Source: an uncultured Oscillospiraceae bacterium (GTDB lineage: Bacteria > Bacillota > Clostridia > Oscillospirales > Oscillospiraceae). Taken from it: a DNA stretch of 33,474 bases. The DNA lies in the NCBI GenBank assembly GCA_944386985.1, contig CALXDD010000031.1, positions 1-33,474 on the forward strand. The letters are read 5' to 3'. Shown here piece after piece: positions 1 to 7,424 of this stretch; position 1 is the stretch's first letter, and each line of letters opens with the position of its first letter. A program made the translations under genes and the position numbers. Below the pieces are notes generated by a model. That model searched no databases, had not been told where the DNA came from, and worked only from the letters and a program-made list of their open reading frames with translations.

Positions 1-480
1 GCCAAGGATCTGGGCACCGGCAAGGAGCAGCACATCACCATCACCTCCTCCACCAACATGTCCAAGGAGGACATTGACCGGGCCGTCAAGGAGGCGGAGC
101 AGTTTGCCGCCGAGGACGCCAAGATCAAGGAGGGCGTGGAGATCCGGAACACCGCCGACCAGATGGTCTATCAGGCCGAGAAGACCTTGGGCGAGGTGGG
201 CGACAAGATCTCCGCCGACGAGAAGGCCAAGGTCCAGAGCGCCATCGACAAGCTGAAGGAGACCCTGAAGGGTCAGGACACCGCCGCCATCAAGGCGGAC
301 ACCGAGGCGCTGCAGCAGGCGTTCTACGCCGTCAGCGAGAAGCTGTACCAGCAGGCCAATCCTCAGGGCGCTGCCGGTGCCGGCCCCGACATGGGCGGCC
401 AGCAGGGCGGCCCCAATGGCGGCCAGGGCGGCGACTACTACGACGCCGACTACAAGGTCGTGGACGACGACAACAAGTAA
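1..480 (+). CDS. dnaK: Chaperone DnaK (Hsp70), C-terminal part, 5' truncated by window edge
   Basis: The frame is open from base 1, so this is the last 159 residues of a gene starting outside the window. DnaK is the ATP-dependent cytosolic Hsp70 that binds exposed hydrophobic peptides and works with DnaJ and GrpE. The visible part begins in the end of the substrate-binding beta domain (HITITSS). The helical lid follows (about residues 20-110, starting [15 protein letters not shown]). The end is a Gly/Gln-rich linker and an acidic tail, VVDDDNK, close to the EVVDD-type end of bacterial DnaK. The ATPase domain is not in view. dnaJ lies 113 bp downstream on the same strand, the usual clostridial dnaK-dnaJ order. 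Identification is firm; only the upstream extent is unknown. Confidence 0.96.
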   Translation, partial: AKDLGTGKEQHITITSSTNMSKEDIDRAVKEAEQFAAEDAKIKEGVEIRNTADQMVYQAEKTLGEVGDKISADEKAKVQSAIDKLKETLKGQDTAAIKADTEALQQAFYAVSEKLYQQANPQGAAGAGPDMGGQQGGPNGGQGGDYYDADYKVVDDDNK

Positions 481-489
481 CAGGAAAAC

Positions 490-523
490 GCACACAGGCG
501 GGGCGGTACGTCCCGCCTTGTGC
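490..523 (+). other. Hairpin between dnaK and dnaJ
   Basis: Two stem segments, GCACA/TGTGC and AGGCGGG/CCCGCCT, fold around a short loop with one bulged C. No T-run follows, so it does not look like an intrinsic terminator. A stem here could set the dnaK:dnaJ ratio by mRNA processing or 3'-end protection, but that is inference. Confidence 0.5.
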
Positions 524-593
524 GGCGTAACGGACCGATGGGAGCGGGCCATTTCGTCTCCCGGTCCCAGAAGGGAAAGTTGGTGAACCAAGT

Positions 594-1739
594 ATGGCAG
601 AGCAGAAACGAGACTACTATGAGGTGCTGGGGGTCGGCCGCAGCGCCTCAGACGATGAAATAAAGAAAGCCTACCGGAAGCTGGCCAAGCAGTATCATCC
701 CGATCTGAACCCGGGGAACAAGGAGGCCGAGCAGAAGTTCAAGGAGATCAACGAGGCCTACGAGGTCCTCAGCGACAAGGACAAGAAGGCCCGCTATGAC
801 CAGTTCGGCCACGCGGGGGTGGACCCCAACTTCGGCGCGGGAGGCGGCGGAGGCTTCGGCGGATTCGACGGCTCCTTCGACTTCGGCGATTTGGGGGACA
901 TCTTCGGCTCCTTCTTCGGCGGCGGATTTGGAGGCGGTTCCCGGGCCAGCCGCAACGGCCCCCAGCGGGGCGAGAGTTTGCGGGTGGGCCTCACCATCTC
1001 CTTTGAGGAGGCGGCCTTTGGCTGCGAGAAGGAGGTCAGCGTGGACCGGGTGGACCAGTGTCCCACCTGCAAGGGCAGCGGCTGTGAGGCGGGCACCACT
1101 CCGGAGGTGTGCTCCCAGTGCGGCGGCACCGGCCAGGTGCAGCAGCGGCGGCAGACCCCCATGGGCGTCTTCGCCACCACCACCACCTGCCCCCGCTGCG
1201 GCGGCAAGGGCAAGATCATCCACAGCCCCTGTAAGGACTGCAACGGCACCGGCCAGCAGCGCCGGCGCAAGACCATCAAGGTCAGCATCCCCGCCGGCAT
1301 CGACGACGGTCAGACCATCTCTCTGAGAGGCCAGGGCAACGCCGGACGCAATGGCGGACCTGCCGGCGATCTGCTGATTGTGATTTCCGTCCAGCCCCAT
1401 CCCCTTTTCCGCCGGGAGGGCACCAGCGTTTTGTGTCAGGCCCCCATTACCTTTACCCAGGCGGTGCTGGGCGGCGAGCTGGAGATCCCCACCATCGACG
1501 GCAAGGTGAAGTACGACATCCCCGAGGGCACCCAGACCGGCACCACCTTCCGCCTCAAGGGCAAGGGCATCCCCGTCCTCAACGGCCGGGGCCGGGGCGA
1601 TCAGTATGTCACCGTGTATATTGAGACTCCGAAAAACCTCAACCGGGAGCAGAAGGAGGCGCTGAAGAAGTTCAGCCAGACCCTGGGCGAGGGGAACTAT
1701 GAGCAGCGGCACAACTTCTTCAAGAAGTTTAAGAAATAA
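594..1739 (+). CDS. dnaJ: Chaperone protein DnaJ (Hsp40)
   Basis: A complete type I DnaJ of 381 residues, the usual length. It delivers unfolded clients to DnaK and stimulates its ATPase in the cytosol. Domain order is textbook. The J domain is residues 1-75, with the HPD loop in [11 protein letters not shown] Gly/Phe-rich linker follows (about 78-120). The zinc-finger domain has four CxxCxGxG repeats ([32 protein letters not shown]). The C-terminal client-binding beta domains run to KKFKK. It follows dnaK by 113 bp. No CIRCE operator (TTAGCACTC-N9-GAGTGCTAA) is present between dnaK and dnaJ, so heat-shock control must act further upstream. Confidence 0.97.
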   Translation: MAEQKRDYYEVLGVGRSASDDEIKKAYRKLAKQYHPDLNPGNKEAEQKFKEINEAYEVLSDKDKKARYDQFGHAGVDPNFGAGGGGGFGGFDGSFDFGDLGDIFGSFFGGGFGGGSRASRNGPQRGESLRVGLTISFEEAAFGCEKEVSVDRVDQCPTCKGSGCEAGTTPEVCSQCGGTGQVQQRRQTPMGVFATTTTCPRCGGKGKIIHSPCKDCNGTGQQRRRKTIKVSIPAGIDDGQTISLRGQGNAGRNGGPAGDLLIVISVQPHPLFRREGTSVLCQAPITFTQAVLGGELEIPTIDGKVKYDIPEGTQTGTTFRLKGKGIPVLNGRGRGDQYVTVYIETPKNLNREQKEALKKFSQTLGEGNYEQRHNFFKKFKK

Positions 1740-1743
1740 GCGG

Positions 1744-1765
1744 TCCGCCGCCGGAAAGCGGCGGA
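1744..1765 (+). other. GC-rich hairpin after dnaJ
   Basis: An 8-bp stem TCCGCCGC/GCGGCGGA with loop CGGAAA lies 4 nt after the dnaJ stop. The following bases are AGCTTCCCCC, not a T-tract, so termination here would be weak at best. Confidence 0.4.
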
Positions 1766-1838
1766 GCTTCCCCCATGGATACTTTTGAGAAATAAGTACC
1801 TATTTTCCATACACGAAAACGAGAAAAGGAGAGCGAAC

Positions 1839-2276
1839 ATGAAGATTTCTGTTGGGTCCGACCACGGCGGGTATGCCTTGAAGCAGGAGATTGCCGAGTA
1901 TCTGCGCCAGCAGGGTCACGAGGTGGTGGACTGCGGCTGCCACAGCACGGAGAGCTGTGACTATCCCGATTTCGCCGCCGCCGCTGCCAAGGCGGTGGCC
2001 AGCGGCCAGTGCGACCGGGGTGTGGTGATCTGCTCCACCGGCATCGGCATTTCCATTGCCGCCAACAAGGTTCCCGGCATCCGCTGTGCCCTCTGCGGGG
2101 ACATCTACAGCGCCGAGATGACCCGCCGCCACAACAACGCCAACATGCTGGCCATGGGCGCCCATCTCACCGCCCCGGTGCTGGCGAAGAAGATTTTGGA
2201 TGTGTTCCTCTCCACGGAGTTTGAGGGGGGCCGCCACCAGCGCCGGATCGACAAGATCGATCACATCAACGACTGA
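1839..2276 (+). CDS. rpiB: Ribose-5-phosphate isomerase B
   Basis: A 145-residue RpiB/LacAB-family sugar-phosphate isomerase. It interconverts ribose 5-phosphate and ribulose 5-phosphate in the non-oxidative pentose phosphate pathway. The start at 1839 is chosen over the longer in-frame ATG at 1785. AAAGGAGAG lies just upstream of 1839, and the product then begins MKISVGSDHGG as the family does. Visible active-site features are D8-H9 in GSDHGG, C65 and T67-G68 in CSTGIGISI, and H98 in RRHNNANM. The RpiB-type C65 favours RpiB over an allose isomerase, but substrate range cannot be settled from sequence. A strong terminator follows, then repeat copy 1. Confidence 0.93.
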   Translation: MKISVGSDHGGYALKQEIAEYLRQQGHEVVDCGCHSTESCDYPDFAAAAAKAVASGQCDRGVVICSTGIGISIAANKVPGIRCALCGDIYSAEMTRRHNNANMLAMGAHLTAPVLAKKILDVFLSTEFEGGRHQRRIDKIDHIND

Positions 2277-2291
2277 GAACAGGCGAAGGGA

Positions 2292-2330
2292 CCGCCGGCA
2301 GGGAGTGCTCTGCCGGCGGCTCTTTCTTTT
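2292..2330 (+). terminator. Rho-independent terminator of rpiB
   Basis: A perfect 10-bp stem CCGCCGGCAG/CTGCCGGCGG with an 8-nt loop is followed by TCTTTCTTTT. It lies 15 nt after the rpiB stop and immediately precedes the left end of repeat copy 1. Confidence 0.85.
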
Positions 2331-2331
2331 T

Positions 2332-3156
2332 GTCCGCTCAGTCGCCGGGACGGGCTGGTTTTGTCCTGCTGACGGAGGTGATTCTTTTTTGTCGGTACCC
2401 GACGGTGTACTGATTGGTGTTTTGCCTCCGGCGGCCGACTTTTCTCGCGGAAGAAAAGTAGGCAAAAGTCCGCTTAGAACCTACGGTTCTAAGGACTCCC
2501 TTGTCCTGACGTGTACTGTCAGTCCCCCCTGACTGTTGTTGGTCCTGTTGCCTCCGACGCTCCGTCGACGTGTCATGGTCCCCCTAATACCGCGCTTCGG
2601 CGCGCTGCCCTGGTGGGTTGACGATGGCTGCTGCGTCTAAAAGCCTTCCCCTGGGGGAAGGTGGCGCGCAGCGCCGGATGAGGGGAAGGGTATCGAAATT
2701 CAGCAGATTAACTCGGAGGCAGTTTCCTGTCAAATAATTAGGATTCATTTTTGGTTTTCCCTCCGAGTTGGTCTGGAGCTTCTCGGTGGCGTTCCCCTCA
2801 TCCGCCTCCTTCGGAGGCACCTTCCCCCAGGGGAAGGCTTATGTTGGGTGTGGTGTAATTGCAGAGGCTTCTACAACCACCAGGGGAGCGCGCTGAAGCG
2901 CGGAAACAGGGGAACTGTCACCCCCTTGCAGGGTCAGCCGCACAAGGTAACGACAACACGGAACGAGACTTCCCATAATAGGAACAAAAGGAGTCCTTAG
3001 AACCATTGGTTCTAAGCTGATTTTTGCCTACTTTTGTTCAGCGACAAAAGTAGGCCGCCGGATGCAAAACACCATTCGAAACACCGTCGGGTACCGACAG
3101 AAAAAACCCGCCTGCGTCAGCGGGCAAAAATAGCCCGTCCCGGCGACTGAGGGGAC
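2332..3156. repeat. Large two-armed interspersed repeat element, copy 1
   Basis: About 825 bp without a credible gene. The ends are inverted: the left end GTCCGCTCAGTCGCCGGGAC matches the right end reversed with one difference. Each arm (~400 bp) carries the same ordered modules: an end block, a GTCGG-TAC-CCGAC hairpin, a CCTCCGGCGG block, a CTACTTTT-type hairpin, a TTAGAACC-GGTTCTAA palindrome, GCGCTTCGGCGCGC, and CCTTCCCCTGGGGGAAGG. The last is followed by a second hairpin and GGATGAGGGGAA. AACTCGGAGG/CCTCCGAGTT pairs across the centre (about 2713-2780). No transposase is encoded. Copies 2 and 3 are at 11986-12877 and 29323-30165. Confidence 0.9.
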
Positions 3157-3194
3157 AAAAAATCCCCCATCCCGGAGGGGCAATATCCTCCCGG

Positions 3195-3224
3195 TTGCAC
3201 CGGAAGGGAAATTTGTGGTATACT
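3195..3224 (+). promoter_or_regulatory. Sigma-A-type promoter for dusB-sigma-antisigma
   Basis: -35 TTGCAC and -10 TATACT are separated by 18 nt. The promoter begins 39 bp right of repeat copy 1 and about 60 bp before the dusB start. Confidence 0.7.
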
Positions 3225-3281
3225 AAGACACTACAACTCCGCCCGCCGCCGGCAGGCGTTTGAAGCATATGAGGTGATTGG

Positions 3282-4271
3282 TTGAAGATCGGAACGGTAA
3301 CGGTGGACTCCCAGCTGGCTCTGGCTCCTATGGCCGGGGTGACGGACAACGCCTTTCGTCAGATCTGCTCCGAGCTGGGGGCGGGTCTCACCTATACGGA
3401 GCTGGTAAGCTCCAAGGCCCTGTGCTATCAGGACAAAAAGAGCCGGGAGCTGCTGCGGCTGTTCCCGGGGGAAAATCCCTGCTGCGCCCAGATCTTCGGA
3501 AGCGATCCGGTGTGTATGGCCGAGGCTGCCCAGATCGCCCGGGAGGCCAGCGGCGCCTCCTTCATCGACATCAACATGGGCTGCCCCGTGGGGAAGGTGG
3601 TCAACAGCGGCGACGGCTCCGCCCTCATGAAGGACCCGGAGAAGGCCGTCCGCATCGCCGAGGCGGTGGTGAAAAGCGCCGGGGTGCCGGTGACGGTAAA
3701 GATGCGCCGTGGCTGGGACAAGGGCAGCATCAACGCCGTGGAGCTGAGCCGTATGCTGGAGCAGGTGGGGGTGGCGGCCATCGCCGTCCACGGCCGCACC
3801 CGCACCCAGATGTACGCCGGCCAGGCCGACTGGACCACCATCCGGGAGGTGAAGGAGGCGGTGAAGGTGCCGGTGATCGCCAACGGCGACGTATTTACCG
3901 CCGAGGACGCGGTGCGGATTTTGAAATTTACCGGCGCGGATATGGCCATGATCGGCCGGGGCGTCTTTGGAAACCCCTGGATCTTTCAGCAGGCCAAAGC
4001 CGCTTTGGCGGGGGAGCCTATCCCTCCCCGCCCGCCCCTCAGTGAGCGGTGCGACCTGGTGTGCCGCCAGATTCAGATGGCGGCGGAGCGCCGGGGAGAG
4101 CGGGTGGCCCTGCTGGAGGCCCGGCGGCACTACGCATGGTATCTCAAGGGCGTGCCCCACGCCTCTTATTACAAGGAACAGATCGTGCATATGGAGACGC
4201 TGGAGGACCTCTACCGGGTCACAGCGGGGATCAAGAGGGATCTGCGGGATGAAGGAACAAGAGTGGATTGA
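3282..4271 (+). CDS. dusB: tRNA-dihydrouridine synthase, DusB type
   Basis: A 329-residue flavoprotein that reduces specific uridines in the tRNA D-loop to dihydrouridine, using FMN and NADPH in the cytosol. The FMN-binding TIM barrel starts with APMAGVTD (15-22). The catalytic cysteine is C101 in [23 protein letters not shown] and NGDVF are conserved barrel motifs, and [11 protein letters not shown] marks the phosphate-binding end. The start is a TTG at 3282, preceded by GAGGTGATT; no better in-frame ATG exists. The sigma-factor gene begins inside its last codons (23-bp overlap), so the two are probably translated from one mRNA. The Dus family is certain; the DusB subclass rests on length and motif style. 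Confidence 0.93.
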   Translation: MKIGTVTVDSQLALAPMAGVTDNAFRQICSELGAGLTYTELVSSKALCYQDKKSRELLRLFPGENPCCAQIFGSDPVCMAEAAQIAREASGASFIDINMGCPVGKVVNSGDGSALMKDPEKAVRIAEAVVKSAGVPVTVKMRRGWDKGSINAVELSRMLEQVGVAAIAVHGRTRTQMYAGQADWTTIREVKEAVKVPVIANGDVFTAEDAVRILKFTGADMAMIGRGVFGNPWIFQQAKAALAGEPIPPRPPLSERCDLVCRQIQMAAERRGERVALLEARRHYAWYLKGVPHASYYKEQIVHMETLEDLYRVTAGIKRDLRDEGTRVD

Positions 4272-4842
4272 GGCCGCCCGGAAAGGCGATGAGGCCGCCT
4301 TTGAGCAGCTGGTGCGGACCTATGAAAACAAAGTATATCATCTGGCTCTGCGGATGTGCAATAACCCCGACGACGCCATGGAGATCGCCCAGGAGGCATT
4401 TCTCAGCGCCTGGCGGGGCCTCCCCTTCTTCCGGGAGGAGAGCAGCTTTGCCACCTGGCTCTACCGCCTGACCAGCAACGCCGCCATCGACTTTCTCCGC
4501 CGGGACAAGCGGAACGTCACCGGCCCCTCCTTGGACGACGACGAGACCTTCACCCAGGCCCCGGACCCCGCCCCCTCCCCCCACAGCCGGGCGGAGCAGG
4601 GGGAGCTGCGGGAGGCCCTGGCCGCGGGGCTTGCCACCCTGACGCCGGAGCACCGGCAGGTACTGCTGCTGCGGGAGCTGCAGGGCATGAGCTATGAGGA
4701 GATCGCAAGGGCCCTGGACCTGGATCTCGGCACGGTGAAAAGCCGCATCGCCAGAGCCCGGGAAAAACTCCGAAAATATTTCGTCAAACAGGGGAACTTT
4801 TTGGAATACCTGCCGTCTAACCAAGCAGGAAGGGAGGGCTGA
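4249..4842 (+). CDS. ECF-type RNA polymerase sigma factor
   Basis: A 197-residue sigma-70 of the extracytoplasmic-function group. It has only region 2 (about 15-90, with [20 protein letters not shown] and the -10-binding [19 protein letters not shown]) and region 4. Region 4 (about 125-180) carries a helix-turn-helix, [10 protein letters not shown]...[10 protein letters not shown]. An acidic, proline-rich linker separates them. The frame is open well upstream, but homology begins at the ATG at 4249, inside the end of dusB. The next gene, 2 bp downstream, encodes a membrane anti-sigma factor. The pair therefore forms a stress-response switch in which the sigma factor is held at the membrane until a signal arrives. 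No auto-regulated promoter was recognised, and the regulon is unknown. Confidence 0.93.
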   Translation: MKEQEWIEAARKGDEAAFEQLVRTYENKVYHLALRMCNNPDDAMEIAQEAFLSAWRGLPFFREESSFATWLYRLTSNAAIDFLRRDKRNVTGPSLDDDETFTQAPDPAPSPHSRAEQGELREALAAGLATLTPEHRQVLLLRELQGMSYEEIARALDLDLGTVKSRIARAREKLRKYFVKQGNFLEYLPSNQAGREG

Positions 4843-4844
4843 CC

Positions 4845-5705
4845 ATGGAACCATGTCAAGAATACGAAGCCCTCATCAGTGCCGCGGTGGACGGCGAGGT
4901 CACCGAGGAGGAACGCCGGGCGCTGATGGAGCATCTGTCCCGGTGCGAGAGCTGCCGGGAGGCCTACACCCAGTCGCTGCTGCTCCACGAGGCCTTTGAC
5001 CAGTGGGAGGAGGAAGCCCCCCAGGGTCTTACGGAGGCGGTGATGGAGCAGGTCCGCCGGGAGCCCCGGCAGAAAAAGACCGGCCGGTCCCGCCGCCGGT
5101 GGATCTCCCTGGCGGCAGCCGCCGCCTGTCTGGTCCTAATCGTGGTGGGCTTTCAGGTGGGCAATACCATGAAACCCGCCGCCGTCTTGCCGGAGGATGA
5201 GGATACGGCGTTGTCCGACGGCGGGGACGTTCCGTCCCCAGCGTCTGCCGGAAGCCAGAACCAGCCGGACGCCGCCGACAGCCTGCAGCCGGAGGAGGTT
5301 CAGGACCCGGAGCCCAAGGTGGGCGGCGCGGTGACCCAGTATGAGACCGGGAACGAGAAGGAAGTTCAGCCCGAGGGGCAGGAGGACCCGGTCGAAAACA
5401 AGCCGCCCCGGATGCAGGAGGACTCCCCTCAGATCACCGCCTTTGCTGCTGCGGGCGTGCCGGTCATGACGGTGACCTGCGCCGACGCGGGGCTTCTCAC
5501 CTGGATGGCGGAGAATATCCCCCAGGCGGGGCAGACCGCCGATGGGGAGACCAAATGGGTGATCTCCGCCGCAGACTGGATGAAGCTGGAGGCGTGGCTG
5601 GCGGAGAGCGGCTGCGGCTATGAGACCGCCGGGGAAAAAACCAGCGCCGAGATCGTCGAGGGCGATCTGGTGGAGATCATCTGCCAGGCAGAGCCGGACG
5701 CATGA
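4845..5705 (+). CDS. Anti-sigma factor with N-terminal zinc finger and one membrane helix
   Basis: A 286-residue partner of the preceding sigma factor. Residues 1-40 form an anti-sigma zinc-finger (zf-HC2/ZAS) with the H-x3-C-x2-C motif as H30-C34-C37 (EHLSRCESC). An Arg/Lys-rich stop (RSRRRW) precedes a single membrane span at about 86-105. The remaining ~180 residues would face outside. The first half of that part is low-complexity, rich in Pro, Glu and Gln. The last ~90 residues look folded (VPVMTVTCADAGLLTWMAEN and onward), but I do not recognise the fold. Release of the sigma factor by regulated proteolysis is the family rule and is inferred here. A strong terminator follows at once. Confidence 0.87.
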   Translation: MEPCQEYEALISAAVDGEVTEEERRALMEHLSRCESCREAYTQSLLLHEAFDQWEEEAPQGLTEAVMEQVRREPRQKKTGRSRRRWISLAAAAACLVLIVVGFQVGNTMKPAAVLPEDEDTALSDGGDVPSPASAGSQNQPDAADSLQPEEVQDPEPKVGGAVTQYETGNEKEVQPEGQEDPVENKPPRMQEDSPQITAFAAAGVPVMTVTCADAGLLTWMAENIPQAGQTADGETKWVISAADWMKLEAWLAESGCGYETAGEKTSAEIVEGDLVEIICQAEPDA

Positions 5706-5713
5706 AGAAAGAG

Positions 5714-5753
5714 AAAACCGCCTGAGAAGGAATGTTACTTCTCAGGCGGTTTT
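5714..5753. terminator. Bidirectional terminator shared by convergent genes
   Basis: A perfect 16-bp stem (AAAACCGCCTGAGAAG paired with CTTCTCAGGCGGTTTT) has an 8-nt loop and T-runs on both strands. On the minus strand the stem also encodes the last codons of the TauE/SafE-type gene, whose stop lies in the loop. Confidence 0.9.
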
Positions 5754-6133
5754 CCCCTGTCCGGAGGCGTTTTTTTCAAAAGCTTTCTCAGCATGGAGAG
5801 GCCCGCCAGCAAAAGGTAGACGCCGAAGGGGCGGCGGAGGAGGGACACATCAAGGAACTGGGCCGCCGCGGCGGCGGCCAGGGCGGCGGCGGTGCCTGCC
5901 AGGGCGGTCTGCCGCCAGAGGAGGCCGTCGATCTCCCCCTTCTTCCGGTGAAACAGCAGGCCCGCCCCCGCCGCGGGAAGAAAGAACAGCAGATTCACCG
6001 CCTGGGCCTGGCGCTGGTCCACCCCCAGCAGCAGCGTCATGCACAAAAGGAGGATGGTGCCGCCGCCCACCCCCCAGGCGGACAGCACCCCCGCCCCCAG
6101 GCCGGTGAGAAAGGGGATCAGCAGCTCCTTCAC
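5735..6133 (-). CDS. TauE/SafE-family membrane protein, C-terminal-half-like
   Basis: A 132-residue hydrophobic protein with about four membrane spans. TauE/SafE proteins are permeases proposed to export sulfite, sulfoacetate or related organosulfur anions, and are normally about 250 residues with two repeated halves. The signature Gly-rich loop is seen as LSAWGVGGGTILLL (about 17-30), followed by QAQAVNLLFFLPAAGAGLLFH. Its ATG overlaps the stop of the upstream gene by 4 bp (ATGA), so the two half-length proteins are translationally coupled and probably form one transporter. The last codons and the stop lie inside the shared terminator stem-loop. The substrate is unknown. Confidence 0.85.
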   Translation of the reverse strand: MKELLIPFLTGLGAGVLSAWGVGGGTILLLCMTLLLGVDQRQAQAVNLLFFLPAAGAGLLFHRKKGEIDGLLWRQTALAGTAAALAAAAAAQFLDVSLLRRPFGVYLLLAGLSMLRKLLKKTPPDRGKPPEK

Positions 6134-6483
6134 AGGAGGTACCGCACCCCGCCGTAGAGGAGGAACAGGGCGAACACCGCCTTCAGCCAGGTCACCGGCA
6201 CCCGGGAGAAGGTGAGGCCCCCGATGGCCCCGCCCGCAAGGCCGCCCAGGAGGTAGGGCATGGCGTCACGGAGGGACACGCCGCCCTGAAGGAGGTACAC
6301 CGCCCCGGACACCAGACACATGGGGAAGATGATGGCCAGGGAGGTGGCAAAGAGCCGCCGGTCCCCCAGGCCCCCGCCGCGCTGGAGGAGAGGCAGCAGC
6401 ACCATGCCTCCGCCGCCCCCGAAAAGGCCGTTTACCGCCCCCGCCAGCACCGCCGCCGCCGTGACGCCCCACCTTGTTTTCAT
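6130..6483 (-). CDS. TauE/SafE-family membrane protein, N-terminal-half-like
   Basis: A 117-residue membrane protein. The frame extends further upstream, but the start at 6483 is chosen because AAGGAGGCGG lies just before it and the product then begins MKTRWGVTAAAVLAGAV. The family Gly-rich motif follows at once as NGLFGGGGGMVLLPLL. Next come RRLFATSLAIIFPMCLVSG and two further hydrophobic stretches. With the downstream 132-residue partner, the total (about 250 residues) equals one normal TauE/SafE permease, so this looks like the first half of a split transporter. A frameshift is unlikely because each half has its own start and the second half its own Gly-rich loop. Confidence 0.85.
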   Translation of the reverse strand: MKTRWGVTAAAVLAGAVNGLFGGGGGMVLLPLLQRGGGLGDRRLFATSLAIIFPMCLVSGAVYLLQGGVSLRDAMPYLLGGLAGGAIGGLTFSRVPVTWLKAVFALFLLYGGVRYLL

Positions 6484-6545
6484 GCGCCGCCTCCTTCCTT
6501 CCTGGGAAGATTTCTTATGTATCCGGGGCTGCTGCCCCGGCGCCC

Positions 6546-6713
6546 TTACTTCAGGCGGAAGCTCATGCAGTCGGTGCACTTGTCCTGGGTGGGGTTGGTC
6601 TCGTGGGTGCCCACCTGGATGGTGCTCAGGCCGCAGTAGGCCTCATTCTGGCAGTGGTTGGCGCAGTTGGTCACGGTGCACTTGATGGCCTTGTTGGGGG
6701 TGCAGTTGCTCAT
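6546..6713 (-). CDS. DUF1540 domain-containing cysteine-rich small protein
   Basis: A 55-residue protein with the DUF1540 pattern. After MSNCTPNKAI it has a CTVTNC...C....C core, then STIQVGTHETNPTQ and CTDCMSF. There are seven cysteines in all (residues 4, 12, 17, 21, 27, 46, 49), probably metal-binding. The ATG at 6713 is preceded by AGGAGGAG. DUF1540 proteins are common in spore-forming Clostridia; their function is not established. A six-cysteine radical-SAM peptide precursor (SCIFF) was considered, but the cysteine spacing and conserved TIQVGTHE block fit DUF1540. It is too short for usual ORF cut-offs and easy to miss. Confidence 0.88.
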   Translation of the reverse strand: MSNCTPNKAIKCTVTNCANHCQNEAYCGLSTIQVGTHETNPTQDKCTDCMSFRLK

Positions 6714-6719
6714 GATGAT

Positions 6720-7017
6720 ACTCCTCCTGATTTGAAGTTTGTCCGGTGGGCAGAGGAAGCGTTCCGATCCGGAAAAAGCTCCGGCCGCCTCGGCTGATCT
6801 GCCGGCGGTTTTTCCGCCTTGAAACGGCCCGCTCCCTGCTTTTTTCGCAGGAAGACAGGCGGATCTCTGTCCACCGAGGGTATTGTGTCTCCTTTGGGGA
6901 AAACTATGCGCCGAAAATCAGCGGGCGGCGTTTTTGAAATTTTTTTATAAGGAGGAAATATCTCTCCCCCTCCGGTAAAGATTTTTTCCTCGGGCCGTCC
7001 CGACCCTCCTTTTTTCC
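6720..7017. other. Gene-free intergenic region between DUF1540 gene and rqcP
   Basis: About 300 bp between divergent genes with no ORF that has both a ribosome site and protein-like composition. A short GGCGG-TTTTT-CCGCC hairpin lies near 6801-6815. The stretch 6935-6960 is A/T-rich and includes AAGGAGG, but no plausible reading frame follows. hupA, often found before yabO in Clostridia, is not here. Confidence 0.6.
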
Positions 7018-7046
7018 TATACATTTTTCCCCGGATATGCTAAGAT
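7018..7046 (+). promoter_or_regulatory. Sigma-A-type promoter for rqcP-yabP-yabQ
   Basis: -35 TATACA, 17-nt spacer, -10 TAAGAT, ending 77 bp before rqcP. The match is moderate (4 of 6 in the -35, 5 of 6 in the -10). A sporulation-specific promoter for yabP/yabQ was not recognised. Confidence 0.5.
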
Positions 7047-7123
7047 GATGGCACAAATGACAGGCCCTCCGCTGTTTTCCAAAAAATACCGGGCGGTGAG
7101 GCTGACAGGAAAGGAAGAGTTCC

Positions 7124-7369
7124 ATGCGGTTAGACAAATATCTGAAGGTATCCCGGCTCATCAAGCGCCGGACTGTGGCCAACGAGGCCTGCGACAACGA
7201 GCGGGTCACCGTCAACGGCCGGGTGGCCCGGGCCTCCTACGAGGTGAAGGAGGGGGATATCATCGCCATCCGCTTCGGCGAGCGCACCCTCACCGTGGAG
7301 GTGCTGTCCGTCCAGGACAACGTGGGCAAGGACGCCGCCGCCCTCCTCTACCGGGAGGTCCAGGCATAA
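7124..7369 (+). CDS. rqcP: S4-domain ribosome quality-control protein RqcP (YabO)
   Basis: An 81-residue protein made of a single S4 RNA-binding domain: MRLDKYLKVSRLIKRR, then VTVNGRVARASYEVKEGDII. In Bacillus subtilis RqcP (YabO/Hsp15 family) binds stalled 50S subunits and helps RqcH add alanine tails to nascent chains. The length and the lack of any extra domain fit YabO. AAAGGAAGAG precedes the ATG. The next genes are yabP and yabQ, the same order as in Bacillus and Clostridia, which supports the assignment over other small S4 proteins. Confidence 0.93.
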   Translation: MRLDKYLKVSRLIKRRTVANEACDNERVTVNGRVARASYEVKEGDIIAIRFGERTLTVEVLSVQDNVGKDAAALLYREVQA

Positions 7370-7424
7370 CCGGGACAGACTCCCCATATACATGGTGTAT
7401 CCGCAATTGTTGGGAGGATGCGCT

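Noticed and set aside
648-1712. Long minus-strand open frame (354 codons) opposite dnaJ
   Set aside because: It is Leu/Ala/Gly-rich, antisense to a certain gene, and has no ribosome site or family resemblance; GC-rich codons produce such shadows.
2200-2532. Open frames inside the repeat elements (also 12551-12967 and 29195-29512)
   Set aside because: They translate palindromic repeat modules, differ between copies, and are not kept in frame. They are typical spurious proteins.
6546-6713. Six-cysteine radical-SAM peptide precursor (SCIFF/ranthipeptide)
   Set aside because: Cysteine spacing and the TIQVGTHE block fit DUF1540, and the radical SAM genes are in another operon 3 kb away.
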